Origin: Streptomyces avermitilis MA-4680 = NBRC 14893
Lineage (GTDB): Bacteria > Actinomycetota > Actinomycetes > Streptomycetales > Streptomycetaceae
Reading direction: 5' to 3'
Assembly: GCF_000009765.2 (NCBI RefSeq)
Contig: NC_003155.5
Coordinates: 2,418,001-2,482,000, forward strand
DNA length: 64,000 nt
Shown here: positions 9,505-18,419 of the stretch, piece after piece
Layout of the letters: every line of letters starts with the position of its first letter
Numbering within the stretch: position 1 is the first letter of the stretch
Position numbers and translations under genes: made by a program
The notes under the pieces: generated by a model
Seen by the model: the letters and a program-made list of their open reading frames with translations, nothing else
Told to the model about the DNA's origin: nothing
The model's database searches: none

Positions 9505-9535
9505 GGCTGTCAACGGCTGTCAACAATTGTTGACA
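9505..9535. promoter_or_regulatory. 18-bp perfect palindrome with upstream direct repeat
   Basis: TGTCAACAATTGTTGACA at 9518-9535 is a perfect palindrome. It is preceded by a tandem copy of GGCTGTCAAC (9505-9514 and 9515-9524), giving an extra half-site. It lies in the divergent region between the response regulator (minus) and the aldo-keto reductase (plus). The TTGACA on either strand can act as a -35 element. The shape suggests a dimeric regulator of the GntR/FCD or similar type; the regulator is not identified. Confidence 0.6.
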
Positions 9536-9603
9536 TTAACAGTCGGCGTCGGCCAACGTCACAGTCAATCGCTGTGAGGCGTACCGATCGACGGAGGGTT
9601 TCA

Positions 9604-10632
9604 GTGCGTTATCGACTCTTAGGGCGGACCGGCCTCCGCGTCTCCGAGCTGTTCCTCGGCGCCATGACGTTCGGCGAACAGGGCGGGGTGGGTGCGCCGA
9701 GGCCGGAGTGCGCGCGCATCCTGGACGCGTACGCGGAGGCCGGCGGCAATGTGATCGACACCGCCATCAACTACCGGGGCGGGGAGAGCGAGACGATCGT
9801 CGGCGAGCTGCTCAAGGGGCAGCGCGACCGGTTCGTCCTCTCCACCAAGTACACCATCTCGCGCGACGGCGCCGACCCCAATGCCGCGGGCAACCACCGC
9901 AAGAACCTGACGCTTTCGCTGGAGACGAGCCTGCGCAGGCTGGGCACCGACTACATCGACGTCTACTGGGTGCACATCTGGGACCGGAACACCCCGATCG
10001 AGGAGACCGTACGGGCCCTCGACGACGCCGTGCGGTCCGGGAAGGTGCTGTACGTGGGCATATCGGATGTCCCGGCCTGGGTGGTGTCGCGGGCCAACAC
10101 GCTCGCGGAATGGCGGGGGTGGACGCCGTTCTCGGCGCTCCAGGTCCCCTACAGCCTGCTCAACCGCGACATCGAGCGCGAACTGCTGCCGATGGCCGAG
10201 GCGTTCGGCATGTCGGTGGCGGCCTGGAGCCCGTTGCAGAACGGCATCCTGTCCGGCAAGTACACCCGCCCCGGCGGCCTGGAGCCGGGCACGGCGGCCC
10301 GGTTGCCGGCGGAGGCGATCGGTGACCGCGAGCGGGCCGAGGCCGAGGCCGTGCAGTCCGCGGCCGACGAACTCGGCGTCTCCTGCGCGCAGGTGGCCAT
10401 CGCCTGGACGATGGCCCACTCCCCCGCCGTGCACCCGATCCTCGGCGCCCGTCGCGTGGAGCAGCTCGTGGAAAACCTGGGCGCGGCCGAACTGACCCTG
10501 CCGACGGAGGTGTTGGCCGCGCTCGAGAGTGCGACGGACTTCCGCGCGGGCTTCCCGGCGGACTTCATCGACGACACGTCGGCATGGGTGTACGGCACGG
10601 CGGGGCATCGGGTGGTGGGGCGCGCCGGGTGA
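9604..10632 (+). CDS. Aldo-keto reductase (YghZ/Kv-beta-like)
   Basis: This 342-residue TIM-barrel NADPH-dependent reductase of the AKR superfamily shows the N-terminal YRLLGRTGLRVS, the catalytic Asp/Tyr region (DTAINYRGGESE, about residues 53-64) and the C-terminal cofactor loop (ILGARRVEQL). Members reduce aldehydes and ketones. The GTG at 9604 is set by GGAGGG at 9592-9597. Codon 6 is TTA (9619-9621), the rare leucine codon read by the bldA tRNA in Streptomyces, so translation may depend on developmental stage. The gene interrupts a histidine kinase/response regulator pair. Confidence 0.9.
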   Translation: MRYRLLGRTGLRVSELFLGAMTFGEQGGVGAPRPECARILDAYAEAGGNVIDTAINYRGGESETIVGELLKGQRDRFVLSTKYTISRDGADPNAAGNHRKNLTLSLETSLRRLGTDYIDVYWVHIWDRNTPIEETVRALDDAVRSGKVLYVGISDVPAWVVSRANTLAEWRGWTPFSALQVPYSLLNRDIERELLPMAEAFGMSVAAWSPLQNGILSGKYTRPGGLEPGTAARLPAEAIGDRERAEAEAVQSAADELGVSCAQVAIAWTMAHSPAVHPILGARRVEQLVENLGAAELTLPTEVLAALESATDFRAGFPADFIDDTSAWVYGTAGHRVVGRAG

Positions 10633-10658
10633 GGCCCCCGGAGGGGCGGGCGCTCGGC

Positions 10659-10696
10659 CTCGGGCTCCCGCACGGCCGAACTCGGGCTCCCGCACG
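10659..10696. repeat. Short direct repeat between convergent genes
   Basis: CTCGGGCTCCCGCACG occurs twice with a 22-bp period (10659-10674 and 10681-10696) in the ~100-bp space between the aldo-keto reductase and histidine kinase stops. No function is evident. Confidence 0.6.
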
Positions 10697-10734
10697 ACGC
10701 CCCGGGCCGGGCTGTTCGGCCTCCCGCCGCCCCG

Positions 10735-12102
10735 CTACCGGGGATCCGGCCCCGGCCCCGGCCACGGCAGCCAAGCCCGCAGCCCGAACCCGCCGTCGCC
10801 CTCCGCACCGTGGTCGAGTCGGCCGCCCGCCAGGGTCGCGCGTTCCATGAGGCCGATCAGGCCCTGACCGGAGCCGGGGACATGGGGTACGTCGCCCGGC
10901 GGCGCGGGATTGCGCACGGAGACGGTGAGGCCGTCGCCCGGGGCGCCCGCCACGGTCACCGTGACCTCGGCGCCGGGCGCGTGCTTGCGCGCGTTCGTCA
11001 GGCCCTCCTGGACGATGCGGTACGCGGTGCGGCCGATGGAGGCGGGGACCGCGGCGGGGGCGGTCACCCGGTGGTCGAGGACGATCTTCATACCGGCCTC
11101 GCGGGACTCGGCGACCAGCCCGTCGAGGGCGGCGAGCGTCGGTTGCGGGCGGCCCGCGTCGTCGGCGTCGCCCGCCCGCAGCACGCCGATGATCTCCCGC
11201 AGGTCCTGCAACGCCTCGTGCGCGCTCTCCCGGATCACCCCGGCCGCCCGCGCGATCTCCTCCCGGGGCGCGTCGGGGCGGAACTCCAGCGCGCCGGCGT
11301 GCACGCTCAGCAGCGTCAGCCGGTGGGCGAGCACGTCGTGCATCTCGCGCGCGATGGCCTCCCTGGCCAGCCGCTGCGCCTGCTCGGCCCGCAGCTCCGC
11401 CTCCGTCTCGGCGCGCCGCGCCCGGTCCCGCAGACTCAGCACGAGCTGCCGCTTGGATCGTACGAACATCCCCCAGCCGACCACCGTCACGGTCAGCAGC
11501 CCGGCGACGGCCACGGCGGCGACATAGGGCAGATCGGGGTCCGGGCGCAGCCAGTAGACGCCCGGGAGCAGCGCGAGCTGGATGCCGCCGACCCACGCGA
11601 CGTACCGGAAGGGCAGGTGCACGGCGAGGGTGAAGAGGGCGATCAGGCCCGCGCCGCCCGCGGTGTTCGAGATCAGCCCGACCGGCATCATCGCCACGGC
11701 GAGCCCGAGCGGCCGGCGGCGCCGCAGCCACACCGCCGCACAGGCCGACGCGCCGAGCCATTGGTCGGCGACGGCCAGGCCGTGCGGGATGTCGTGCTCC
11801 CGGGTCACCGCCTCCGCGGCGGCGATCCCGATGACCACGGCCAGCAGGACGCAGCCGAGGTCGACGATCCAGTCCCGCACGGTACGCCGCGGATGCCGGC
11901 CACGCTCCGCGCCGCCGGCGTCCAGCGCTGCGATCACGGCGGACGGCAGGAACCACCGCTGCCGGGGCAGCCCGTACGACAGCGGCACGGCCGGCTCCGG
12001 CAGCCCCGGCGGCCGCGGGCCGGACCGAGCCGGCACCATCCGCTCGAACACGGCCCGGTATGTCGACGCCCCCGGGGAAGGCGCCGGCTTGTCACTGCTC
12101 AC
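10735..12102 (-). CDS. NarL-type sensor histidine kinase
   Basis: This 455-residue membrane kinase has several hydrophobic segments between about residues 80 and 215, then a HisKA_3 dimerisation domain with the phosphorylated histidine at about His255 (AREMHDVLAHRL) and a HATPase domain near the C-terminus. No large extracellular sensor domain is seen, so it probably senses a membrane or intramembrane signal. The start is uncertain: I use the GTG at 12102; an ATG at 12039 is possible. The partner is most likely the response regulator at 8786-9457. Confidence 0.88.
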   Translation of the reverse strand: MSSDKPAPSPGASTYRAVFERMVPARSGPRPPGLPEPAVPLSYGLPRQRWFLPSAVIAALDAGGAERGRHPRRTVRDWIVDLGCVLLAVVIGIAAAEAVTREHDIPHGLAVADQWLGASACAAVWLRRRRPLGLAVAMMPVGLISNTAGGAGLIALFTLAVHLPFRYVAWVGGIQLALLPGVYWLRPDPDLPYVAAVAVAGLLTVTVVGWGMFVRSKRQLVLSLRDRARRAETEAELRAEQAQRLAREAIAREMHDVLAHRLTLLSVHAGALEFRPDAPREEIARAAGVIRESAHEALQDLREIIGVLRAGDADDAGRPQPTLAALDGLVAESREAGMKIVLDHRVTAPAAVPASIGRTAYRIVQEGLTNARKHAPGAEVTVTVAGAPGDGLTVSVRNPAPPGDVPHVPGSGQGLIGLMERATLAGGRLDHGAEGDGGFGLRAWLPWPGPGPDPR

Positions 12103-12330
12103 GGTCGACAAATTTACGCAGGGACGGCCGCCGGCACCTCCCCGCCGACGCGACCGACGACCAAAGTCGTCCACTCGAAGACTTTCGGCGCGGCTGCCTG
12201 CGGGGAGGCCGCGGCTTCGGACGGACAGGCCTCGCCCCGCGGCCGGTGAGCGTGGGGGGTCCGCGGGGCGAGGGTCTTCCTGTGCAGGCCTCCGGCCTGG
12301 TCGCGCCGTTCCTCGAGAGCCGGACGTCGG

Positions 12331-12382
12331 CTCAGCACATCGGCTCAGCACGTCCACTCAGCACATCGGCTCAGCGCTCGAC
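12331..12382. repeat. 13-bp tandem repeat, about four copies
   Basis: A 13-bp unit, CTCAGCACATCGG and variants, is repeated four times (12331-12343, 12344-12356, 12357-12369, 12370-12382; the last is degenerate). It lies just downstream of the RNase gene stop. The rest of the 287-bp gap 12103-12389 shows no gene. Confidence 0.7.
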
Positions 12383-12389
12383 GTGTGAC

Positions 12390-12785
12390 TCAGCAGTCGA
12401 AGTCGATCAGGTCGAACGTGACGTAGTGGTCCGAGGTGTAGTAGTCCTCCTGGGTCTGCTTGCCCGTGACGATGCGGCGGGCACCGCGCGTCGAGGAGCC
12501 GGGCGTCTTCACGGTGTACTCGTGGTAGTAGCCGCTGGACTGCGTGGGCAGGACGCCTTCCCGGTTCTGGAAGACGGCCCCGTCCTGCGAGTACGGGAAG
12601 GGGCCGTTCGACTCGATCAGATCGAGCGTGTCGTACGCCTGGGACGGCAGGTCGCTGTAGCAGATGCTGCCGACCGAGGCGGCCGTGGCATCCGCGGTCG
12701 TCGCGGAGACCGTGCCGCCCACGAGCAGGGCGGACAGGAGCGCGGCTGCGGCGCTGATACGAGTGATTCGTGGGGGGAATCTCAT
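12390..12785 (-). CDS. Secreted guanyl-specific ribonuclease (RNase Sa family)
   Basis: This 131-residue precursor has a signal peptide (about residues 1-35) and a ~95-residue mature domain very close to Streptomyces RNase Sa. It includes GPFPYSQDGAVFQNRE and all RNase Sa catalytic residues: Glu in YYHEYTV, both Arg in STRGARRI, and His in SDHYVTF. Two cysteines, in SICYSD and at the C-terminus (DFDC), match the RNase Sa disulfide. It cleaves RNA after guanine outside the cell. The ATG at 12785 is the start of the signal peptide; its ribosome binding site is weak. No barstar-like inhibitor gene is in the window. Confidence 0.93.
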   Translation of the reverse strand: MRFPPRITRISAAAALLSALLVGGTVSATTADATAASVGSICYSDLPSQAYDTLDLIESNGPFPYSQDGAVFQNREGVLPTQSSGYYHEYTVKTPGSSTRGARRIVTGKQTQEDYYTSDHYVTFDLIDFDC

Positions 12786-12871
12786 GGCTCTAGAATGACG
12801 CGCGTAGACCATGACATGTCAATGTCAAGGCAACTGATTTCTCCCGCCGAGTCCGTTGAATTTTCCGGGAG

Positions 12872-13777
12872 TTAACCTGCCGCCCGGCGCCCCCACGCGG
12901 TCCCCGCGAGGACGAGAACGCCCCCCATCAGCCCCAACGCGCCGAGACGTTCGCCGCCGAGGGTGATCCCCGCGGCGGCGGCCCACAGCGGCTCGGTGCC
13001 GAGCAGCAGGCTGACCCGGGACGGCGAGGTCCGGCGTACGGCCCACATCTGTACGCAGAACGCGAAGAGCGTGCAGAACGCCGCGAGGAAGAGCAGCCCG
13101 CCCCACTCCCGCGCCCCGAAGCCCGCGGCCGTGCCCCACACGGTCGCGTCGGTGCCGGTCGAGAGCACCGCGAACACGGCGACCGCGGCACCCAGTTGGA
13201 CCGTGGTCAGGGGCAGCGCGTCGGCGCCCTGAACGGACTTGACGCGGGACATGGCGAGCACGTGGACGGTGCGGGCGAGGGCCGCGAGCAGCATCAGCAG
13301 ATCGCCGAGCGAGGGGCGGGTGAACCCGCCGCCCTGGGTGAGCAGCACGACGCCGAGCACGGAGACCCCGGCCGCGGCGAGGAAGGCCCGCGGGGGCCGC
13401 GCCCGGGTCACGGCCGCCTCGGCGAGCGGCGTGAAGATCATGGTGAGGCTGATGATGAGGCCCGCGTTGGTCGCCGAGGTGTGGACGACGCCGTACGTCT
13501 CCAGGAGGAAGATCCCGCTCAGGATCAGCCCCAGCAGCGCCGCCCCGCGCCACTGCGCGGCGCTCAGCGCGCGCAGCGAACGCCGTCCGGCGATCACCAG
13601 CACGGGCAGGACGACGCCGAAGCGCAGCACCAGGACGGCGATCACCGTCCGCGCCGTGGTGATGTCCTTGGCCGCGAGATAGCTGGCTCCCCACACCACC
13701 GCGACGAGCAGCACGGGCAGGTCGGTGAGCCAGGCACGGCGGGGCGCGAGCGCGCCGGGTACGGCGATCGACGACAT
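12872..13777 (-). CDS. EamA/DMT-family transporter
   Basis: This 301-residue membrane protein has about ten transmembrane helices arranged as two EamA repeats (WGASYLAAKD in the first, GTEPLWAAAAG in the second), the architecture of drug/metabolite exporters of the RhaT/YdcZ group. The ATG at 13777 (MSSIAVPG) is preferred over an upstream in-frame codon. Substrate unknown. It stands alone between the RNase and RibD-type reductase genes. Confidence 0.85.
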   Translation of the reverse strand: MSSIAVPGALAPRRAWLTDLPVLLVAVVWGASYLAAKDITTARTVIAVLVLRFGVVLPVLVIAGRRSLRALSAAQWRGAALLGLILSGIFLLETYGVVHTSATNAGLIISLTMIFTPLAEAAVTRARPPRAFLAAAGVSVLGVVLLTQGGGFTRPSLGDLLMLLAALARTVHVLAMSRVKSVQGADALPLTTVQLGAAVAVFAVLSTGTDATVWGTAAGFGAREWGGLLFLAAFCTLFAFCVQMWAVRRTSPSRVSLLLGTEPLWAAAAGITLGGERLGALGLMGGVLVLAGTAWGRRAAG

Positions 13778-13902
13778 GGGAGCGGTCTCCAGCGGGCGGA
13801 CGGGCGTGGAGACGTCGGCGGCTCTCACAGGGAACGATCACCGTACCGGCGAGGATGCGTGAGGGCTACACGGTTTCGGCGGACGCTTCGGCAGCGGACG
13901 CT

Positions 13903-14511
13903 TCAGTAGCTGCCGTACGTCGGACGGCCCGCCCGTTCGTACGTGTGGATCGCCACGCCCGCGCCCGTGGTGCTGCCAAAGACGTGCCGGAACGCGGTGG
14001 GGACGGCGCCCTCGGCGAACAGGCGGCGGCCGGCCCCCAGTACGACCGGGAAGGTCAGCAGGTGCACGGTGTCGATCAGATCGAGCGCGAGGAGGGACCG
14101 GGCGAGGGCACCGCTGCCGTGGACCTGGAGCTCGCGGGCGGTGCGCTCCTTGAGGGCGGCGACCTCCTTGGCGAGGTCGCCGCGGATCACGGTCGTACCG
14201 GACCAGGCGGGGTCCGTGAGGCTCGACGAGGCGACGTACTTCGGCAGGGAGTTGAGCTTGGCGGCGATCGGGTCGGCGGGGTCGGTGACCTTCGGCCAGT
14301 AGCCGGCGAAGATCTCGTACGTGCGCCTGCCGAGCAGGAAGGCGTCCACGCGGGCGAAGGCGTCGGTCACGAACCGTCCGAAGTCCTCGTCCCCGTACGG
14401 GACGCTCCAGCCGCCCTGCTCGAAGCCGTCGCTGCGGTCCTCCTCGGGTCCGCCGGGAGCTTGGTGGACACCGTCGAGGGTGACAAAAGCGGTGAGGGTG
14501 AGCTTGCCCAT
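13903..14511 (-). CDS. Dihydrofolate reductase/RibD C-terminal-like protein
   Basis: This 202-residue protein has the RibD C-terminal (DHFR-like) fold, with the N-terminal strand MGKLTLTAFVTLDGV, the FLLGRRTYEIFAGYWP stretch near residue 60 and ELQVHGSGALARSL near residue 125, which resembles the NADPH-binding glycine-rich loop. Proteins of this type are common in actinobacteria and are presumed NAD(P)H-dependent reductases, but most have no proven substrate. GAAGGAAGAAGG lies before the ATG. Confidence 0.88.
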   Translation of the reverse strand: MGKLTLTAFVTLDGVHQAPGGPEEDRSDGFEQGGWSVPYGDEDFGRFVTDAFARVDAFLLGRRTYEIFAGYWPKVTDPADPIAAKLNSLPKYVASSSLTDPAWSGTTVIRGDLAKEVAALKERTARELQVHGSGALARSLLALDLIDTVHLLTFPVVLGAGRRLFAEGAVPTAFRHVFGSTTGAGVAIHTYERAGRPTYGSY

Positions 14512-14708
14512 GACAGCTGCCTTCTTCCTTCGGTGGGGTCCCCGTCCTCAGGACAGACCCCACCGGCACCCGTGACTCATCGGTCCCCCGGAAACCGGCG
14601 AGGGGCGGGGACACGGCGCTGTGCGCGGTCAGCCGTTCGCGGGGCCTTCGGCGGTAGTGTGCCGATGGACGTTGCAGTGCCGCACGACGCCATCCACGGT
14701 GAGGGGCG

Positions 14709-15716
14709 ATGATCGTTTCGGTGGTGTCGATGCCGGAGGGCGTCGTCGCTCGCACGGGGCTGACACAGGCCCGGGAGCATCTCGCGTCCTCCCGTTTCGT
14801 GATCGTGGACGTCGACCAGGAAGAAGAACCCCCGCTCGACGACGAGCCGCTCTCCCGTCGGCTCGGGCTGGATGACGCGGCCTGGAAGTGGCTCGGCAGA
14901 CCGGACGAGCACGTCCGGGTCGAGTACCACGCGGGCACGGCCGCCGGCGTCGTGCCGGTGGTCTGCGGCAACCAGGTCATCCACATCCACGTCCTGGCCG
15001 GCGATCGGCACTTCATCACGATTCATCAGGGGCCCGTCGAACTGATCGACACCTTCATCGGCCAGTTGCCGCAGGACCGGCCCCCCGACGCGGTGACGAC
15101 GCTGTTCCTGTTTCTGCAAGGGGTCCTGGAGACGTATCGCCGGGCCATCACGCAGGCCCATCTGGAGGTCGAGGACCTCGAGGAAGCGATGTTCGAGCAA
15201 CGGCAGCCGGAGCAGGTCCGTCGGCTGGCCCAGCTGCGACAGCGCGCGGCCCACCTGCACCGCGCGTTCCTGCCCTACGCCGCGGTCGCGCAGGAGATCC
15301 TCGTACGTCGCAGGATGGCGGATCACGACCTCTCGGCGGAACGGCAGGCGATGAACCGCCTGCACGAGCACACCGTGCAGCTGGTGCTCGTGGAGATCGA
15401 GGCGCTGCGGGACGCGGCCCGGCGAGCCGCGAGCAGCTACGCGTCACTCATCGCCGATCAGCAGAACGTCGTGATCAACCGGCTCACCATCGTCTCGATG
15501 ATCTTCTTGCCGCTGTCGTTCCTGACCGGATTCTTCGGCATGAACTTCGCCTTCCTGACCAACCGGCTCACGAGCGAGGACTCCTTCCTGGAGTTCGGCG
15601 TGGGTCTTCAGGTGGGTGCGGTGATCGTCGCCCTGTACTACGTGCTGTACCGCACCCACTGGCGTCAGCTGCGCGACAGCCGGGCCCGCGACGCCGCCGG
15701 CGACGACCAGCCCTGA
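14709..15716 (+). CDS. CorA-family magnesium transporter
   Basis: This 335-residue protein has a long cytoplasmic alpha/beta and coiled-coil region followed by two C-terminal transmembrane helices. The first helix ends with the diagnostic GMN selectivity motif (FFGMNF, near residue 278). CorA proteins form pentameric Mg2+/Co2+ channels. The ATG follows GAGGGGCG. The 197-bp upstream gap shows no Mg2+ riboswitch that I recognise. It is convergent with the allantoicase gene (37-bp gap). Confidence 0.92.
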   Translation: MIVSVVSMPEGVVARTGLTQAREHLASSRFVIVDVDQEEEPPLDDEPLSRRLGLDDAAWKWLGRPDEHVRVEYHAGTAAGVVPVVCGNQVIHIHVLAGDRHFITIHQGPVELIDTFIGQLPQDRPPDAVTTLFLFLQGVLETYRRAITQAHLEVEDLEEAMFEQRQPEQVRRLAQLRQRAAHLHRAFLPYAAVAQEILVRRRMADHDLSAERQAMNRLHEHTVQLVLVEIEALRDAARRAASSYASLIADQQNVVINRLTIVSMIFLPLSFLTGFFGMNFAFLTNRLTSEDSFLEFGVGLQVGAVIVALYYVLYRTHWRQLRDSRARDAAGDDQP

Positions 15717-15753
15717 CTCCGCCCCGGCGGGGCGCCACGAGGCAGCACGGCCC

Positions 15754-16884
15754 TCAGCCGCCGAGCTCCTGGTACCTGGCCGTCAGGCGCGCCGCGCCCT
15801 CCTCCGTCAGGGAGCCGAACAGGCGCAGGCGGGAGATGCCTCCGTCCGGGAAGATGTCCACGCGCGCGTGGGTCCCGGCCACCGGCGCGGCCAGGGTGAA
15901 GCGGTGGTTGGTGTCGGGCTGCAGGCGGGTGCGCGGGAGGATCTCCGTCCACTCGCCGCTCTCACCGTCCTTCACCGACACCGCCGCCCACCCGGCGCTG
16001 TTGCCCTTCAGGTACGCCGTGTCGATCTCGATCGCGCGGATCTCGGACCGGGCGACCAGCTGGTAGCGGATCCAGTCGTTGCCGTGGTCGCGGCGGCGCC
16101 GCGTCTCCCAGCCGTCGTCCATCTGGCGGGAGCGGCCCGGCTGGATCGTGTTCGTGGCGGGTGAGTAGAAGAGGTTCGAGGCGTCCTCGACCCGGCCGCC
16201 GTTCTCGAGGGCCACGACGTCGAAGGTGCCCAGCGCCGCCAGCCACACGGGGTCCGGCACGGCCTCGCCGTACACCCGCAGACGGGCGATGCCGCCGTCG
16301 GGGTGCTGGTTGACCCGCAGATGCGTGAAGCGCTGCTCCACCGACACCTCGAAGCCGTTCGCCGCGTGGCCGCCGACCGCCGTGCGCGGGACGAGCGTCA
16401 TCCACTTCACGTCGCCCGCGAGGAGTTCCTCCGGGGACGGGGACCCGGGTACCGAGGCGCCCTCGACCGACACCGCCTGCGGGTAGTTGCCCCGGAAGTG
16501 GGCCGTGTCGACGACGACGCCGCGTACGACGCCGGGCGCGCCGAGACGTACGAGCGCCCAGTCGTGGTCCTCGGCCGTCGGCCACGGGTGTGCGGCCGAG
16601 GCGCCGCGCCGGCGGCGGGTCTCCCAGCCGTCCATGATCTTGCCCTTGTGCCCGAAGTGTTCGGGGTCGAACTCGGCGCGTCCGGCCACGAGGAGGTTCT
16701 CGCGCTGGGCGAAGAACTCGTCGTTGGCGGCGATGACACCGGCGCCGAGCTGCCGGTCGGCGAGGTTGGCGTACTGGGTGAAGGGGAAGTCGGCGGTGCG
16801 GTAGTCCGCGTACGGGTCACCGCCTCCGTAGGGGTTCGCGTCGCCGGTGAAGCGGGCCGAAGGGGATGGATGCTGCGCCGTCAC
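15754..16884 (-). CDS. alc: Allantoicase
   Basis: This 376-residue enzyme hydrolyses allantoate to ureidoglycolate and urea. It contains the expected internal duplication: the signature DGWETRRRR occurs twice (near residues 85 and 230), each followed by a jelly-roll allantoicase domain and a copy of HPDGGI/FPDGGI. I use the GTG at 16884, where similarity begins (VTAQHPS); an in-frame GTG at 16917 is possible, and neither start has an ideal ribosome binding site. It lies 69 bp downstream of the allantoinase gene on the same strand and is probably cotranscribed with it. Confidence 0.94.
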   Translation of the reverse strand: MTAQHPSPSARFTGDANPYGGGDPYADYRTADFPFTQYANLADRQLGAGVIAANDEFFAQRENLLVAGRAEFDPEHFGHKGKIMDGWETRRRRGASAAHPWPTAEDHDWALVRLGAPGVVRGVVVDTAHFRGNYPQAVSVEGASVPGSPSPEELLAGDVKWMTLVPRTAVGGHAANGFEVSVEQRFTHLRVNQHPDGGIARLRVYGEAVPDPVWLAALGTFDVVALENGGRVEDASNLFYSPATNTIQPGRSRQMDDGWETRRRRDHGNDWIRYQLVARSEIRAIEIDTAYLKGNSAGWAAVSVKDGESGEWTEILPRTRLQPDTNHRFTLAAPVAGTHARVDIFPDGGISRLRLFGSLTEEGAARLTARYQELGG

Positions 16885-16953
16885 GGTGATCAGGTCTGCC
16901 TCTCGGGAGTCGGCCACTGCGGGTGCGGAGGAGGATTACGCGGGGGGGGCGGA

Positions 16954-18291
16954 CTACGGTTCCCTGCTGAGGAGCCGGCCCTTCGGCTCCGTGAACTCGC
17001 CGTCAGCCATGATGCGTTCGCCGCGCAGCCAGGTGGACTTGACGACGCCGCTGAGGGTCTTGCCGGCGTAGGCGGTGACCCGGTTGCGGTGCTGAAGTGC
17101 CGCCGGGTCCACGGTGAAGGTCTCGTCGGGCGCCAGCACCGCGAAGTCGGCGTCGCGGCCCGCCTCGATGGCGCCCTTCTGGGCCAGGCCGACGAGCCGG
17201 GCCGTCCGTGCGGACATCCAGCGGACGACGTCCTCGAGGCTGTGGCCGCGCCGCCGGGCCTCGGTCCAGATCGCGGGCAGGCTGAGCTGGAGTCCGGAGA
17301 TCCCGCCCCACGCCGTCGCGAAGTCATCGGTCTTCAGGTCGGCGGTGGAGGGCGAGTGGTCGGTGACCACGCAGTCGATCGTGCCGTCGGCCAGCGCCTG
17401 CCACAGCAGGTCCTGGTTGGCGGCCTCACGGATGGGCGGGCAGCACTTGAACTCGCTGGCCCCGTCCGGAACTTCCTCGGCCGTGAGCGTGAGGTAGTGG
17501 GGGCAGGTCTCCACCGTGACGCGTACGCCCTCGGCCTTGGCGCCGGCGATCAGCGGCAGCGCGTCGCTCGACGACAGGTGCAGCACGTGCACGCGCGCGT
17601 TGAGGCGCTTCGCCTGCGCGAGGAGGTTCGCGATAGCGGTGTCCTCGGCGTCGCGCGGGCGCGAGGCGAGGAAGTCGGTGTACCTGGGGCCGCCCCGCTG
17701 GGGGGCGGCGGCGAGGTGGTGCGGGTCCTCGGCGTGGACGATGAGCAGTCCGCCGAAGCCGGCGATCTCGGCCATCGACCGGGCCAGCCGCTCCTGGTCC
17801 AGCTCGGGGAACTCGTCGACGCCCGAGGGCGACAGGAACGCCTTGAAGCCGAAGACGCCCGCGTCGTGCAGCGGCCGCAGGTCCTTGACGTTGTCGGGCA
17901 GTGCGCCGCCCCAGAAACCGACGTCGATGTGCGCCTTGTCGGCGGCCACGTCCCTCTTGGTGCGCAGATTGCCGACCGTCGTGGTCGGCGGGAGGGAGTT
18001 GAGCGGCATGTCGACCAGGGTGGTGATGCCCCCGGCGGCCGCGGCGCGCGTCGCCGTCCAGAAGCCCTCCCAGTGGGTGCGCCCGGGGTCGTTGACGTGC
18101 ACGTGGGTGTCGACCAGGCCGGGCAGCAGCACGTCGTCGCCGAGGTCCTCCAGGCGGGCGCCGGCCGGCACCTCGGCGTCGTGCGGCAGCACCGCCGTGA
18201 TCTTCCCCGCGGCGACCGCGACCGCGGCGGGGCGCGTCCCCTCGGGAGTGATGACGCGCGTCGAGCGCAGCACCAGTTCGACGTCGGACAC
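16954..18291 (-). CDS. allB: Allantoinase
   Basis: This 445-residue amidohydrolase opens the hydantoin ring of S-allantoin to give allantoate. Metal ligands [10 protein letters not shown] lie at about residues 61-70 (His63, His65), a bridging Lys is in FGFKAFLS, and the general-base Asp is in VVTDHSPS. I choose the GTG at 18291 because GAAGGGG lies at the right distance before it; an ATG at 18306 would add five residues. The upstream region carries one AllR-type box (18319-18333) and a second dyad (18334-18350). Confidence 0.95.
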   Translation of the reverse strand: MSDVELVLRSTRVITPEGTRPAAVAVAAGKITAVLPHDAEVPAGARLEDLGDDVLLPGLVDTHVHVNDPGRTHWEGFWTATRAAAAGGITTLVDMPLNSLPPTTTVGNLRTKRDVAADKAHIDVGFWGGALPDNVKDLRPLHDAGVFGFKAFLSPSGVDEFPELDQERLARSMAEIAGFGGLLIVHAEDPHHLAAAPQRGGPRYTDFLASRPRDAEDTAIANLLAQAKRLNARVHVLHLSSSDALPLIAGAKAEGVRVTVETCPHYLTLTAEEVPDGASEFKCCPPIREAANQDLLWQALADGTIDCVVTDHSPSTADLKTDDFATAWGGISGLQLSLPAIWTEARRRGHSLEDVVRWMSARTARLVGLAQKGAIEAGRDADFAVLAPDETFTVDPAALQHRNRVTAYAGKTLSGVVKSTWLRGERIMADGEFTEPKGRLLSREP

Positions 18292-18318
18292 CCGGGCCCC
18301 TTCCATGCCGCTGTTTAC

Positions 18319-18333
18319 TTCCGCGTAACGAAA
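18319..18333. promoter_or_regulatory. Probable AllR box before allB
   Basis: TTCCGCGTAACGAAA matches the AllR-type dyad found before allR, aceB, hyi and gcl (11 of 15 bases against the gcl copy TTCCGCATAGTGGAA). Unlike the other genes there is no convincing second copy 21 bp away. On the gene strand it lies just downstream of TTGAAT, a possible -35 element. Confidence 0.55.
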
Positions 18334-18350
18334 TTCAACGTTCTGTTGAA
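18334..18350. promoter_or_regulatory. 17-bp dyad TTCAAC-N5-GTTGAA before allB
   Basis: TTCAACGTTCTGTTGAA has perfect 6-bp arms around a 5-bp centre. Read on the allB strand its right arm contains TTGAA(T), placed as a -35 element. The same motif appears before uraD (43980-43996), katA (48726-48742) and aceB (20846-20862). The regulator is unknown. Confidence 0.6.
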
Positions 18351-18419
18351 GGAGTCTTCACCCACGGCCCCCCACCGTCAAGAGTGAACCTCTCCACCCC
18401 ACCCTCGACGCACCCAGCC

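Noticed and set aside
12114..12338. A 74-codon frame between the histidine kinase and RNase genes
   Set aside because: It has no ribosome binding site, no recognisable domain and covers the start region of the kinase and a short repeat.
14512..14708. Magnesium riboswitch before corA
   Set aside because: No conserved M-box helices could be recognised in the 197-bp leader.
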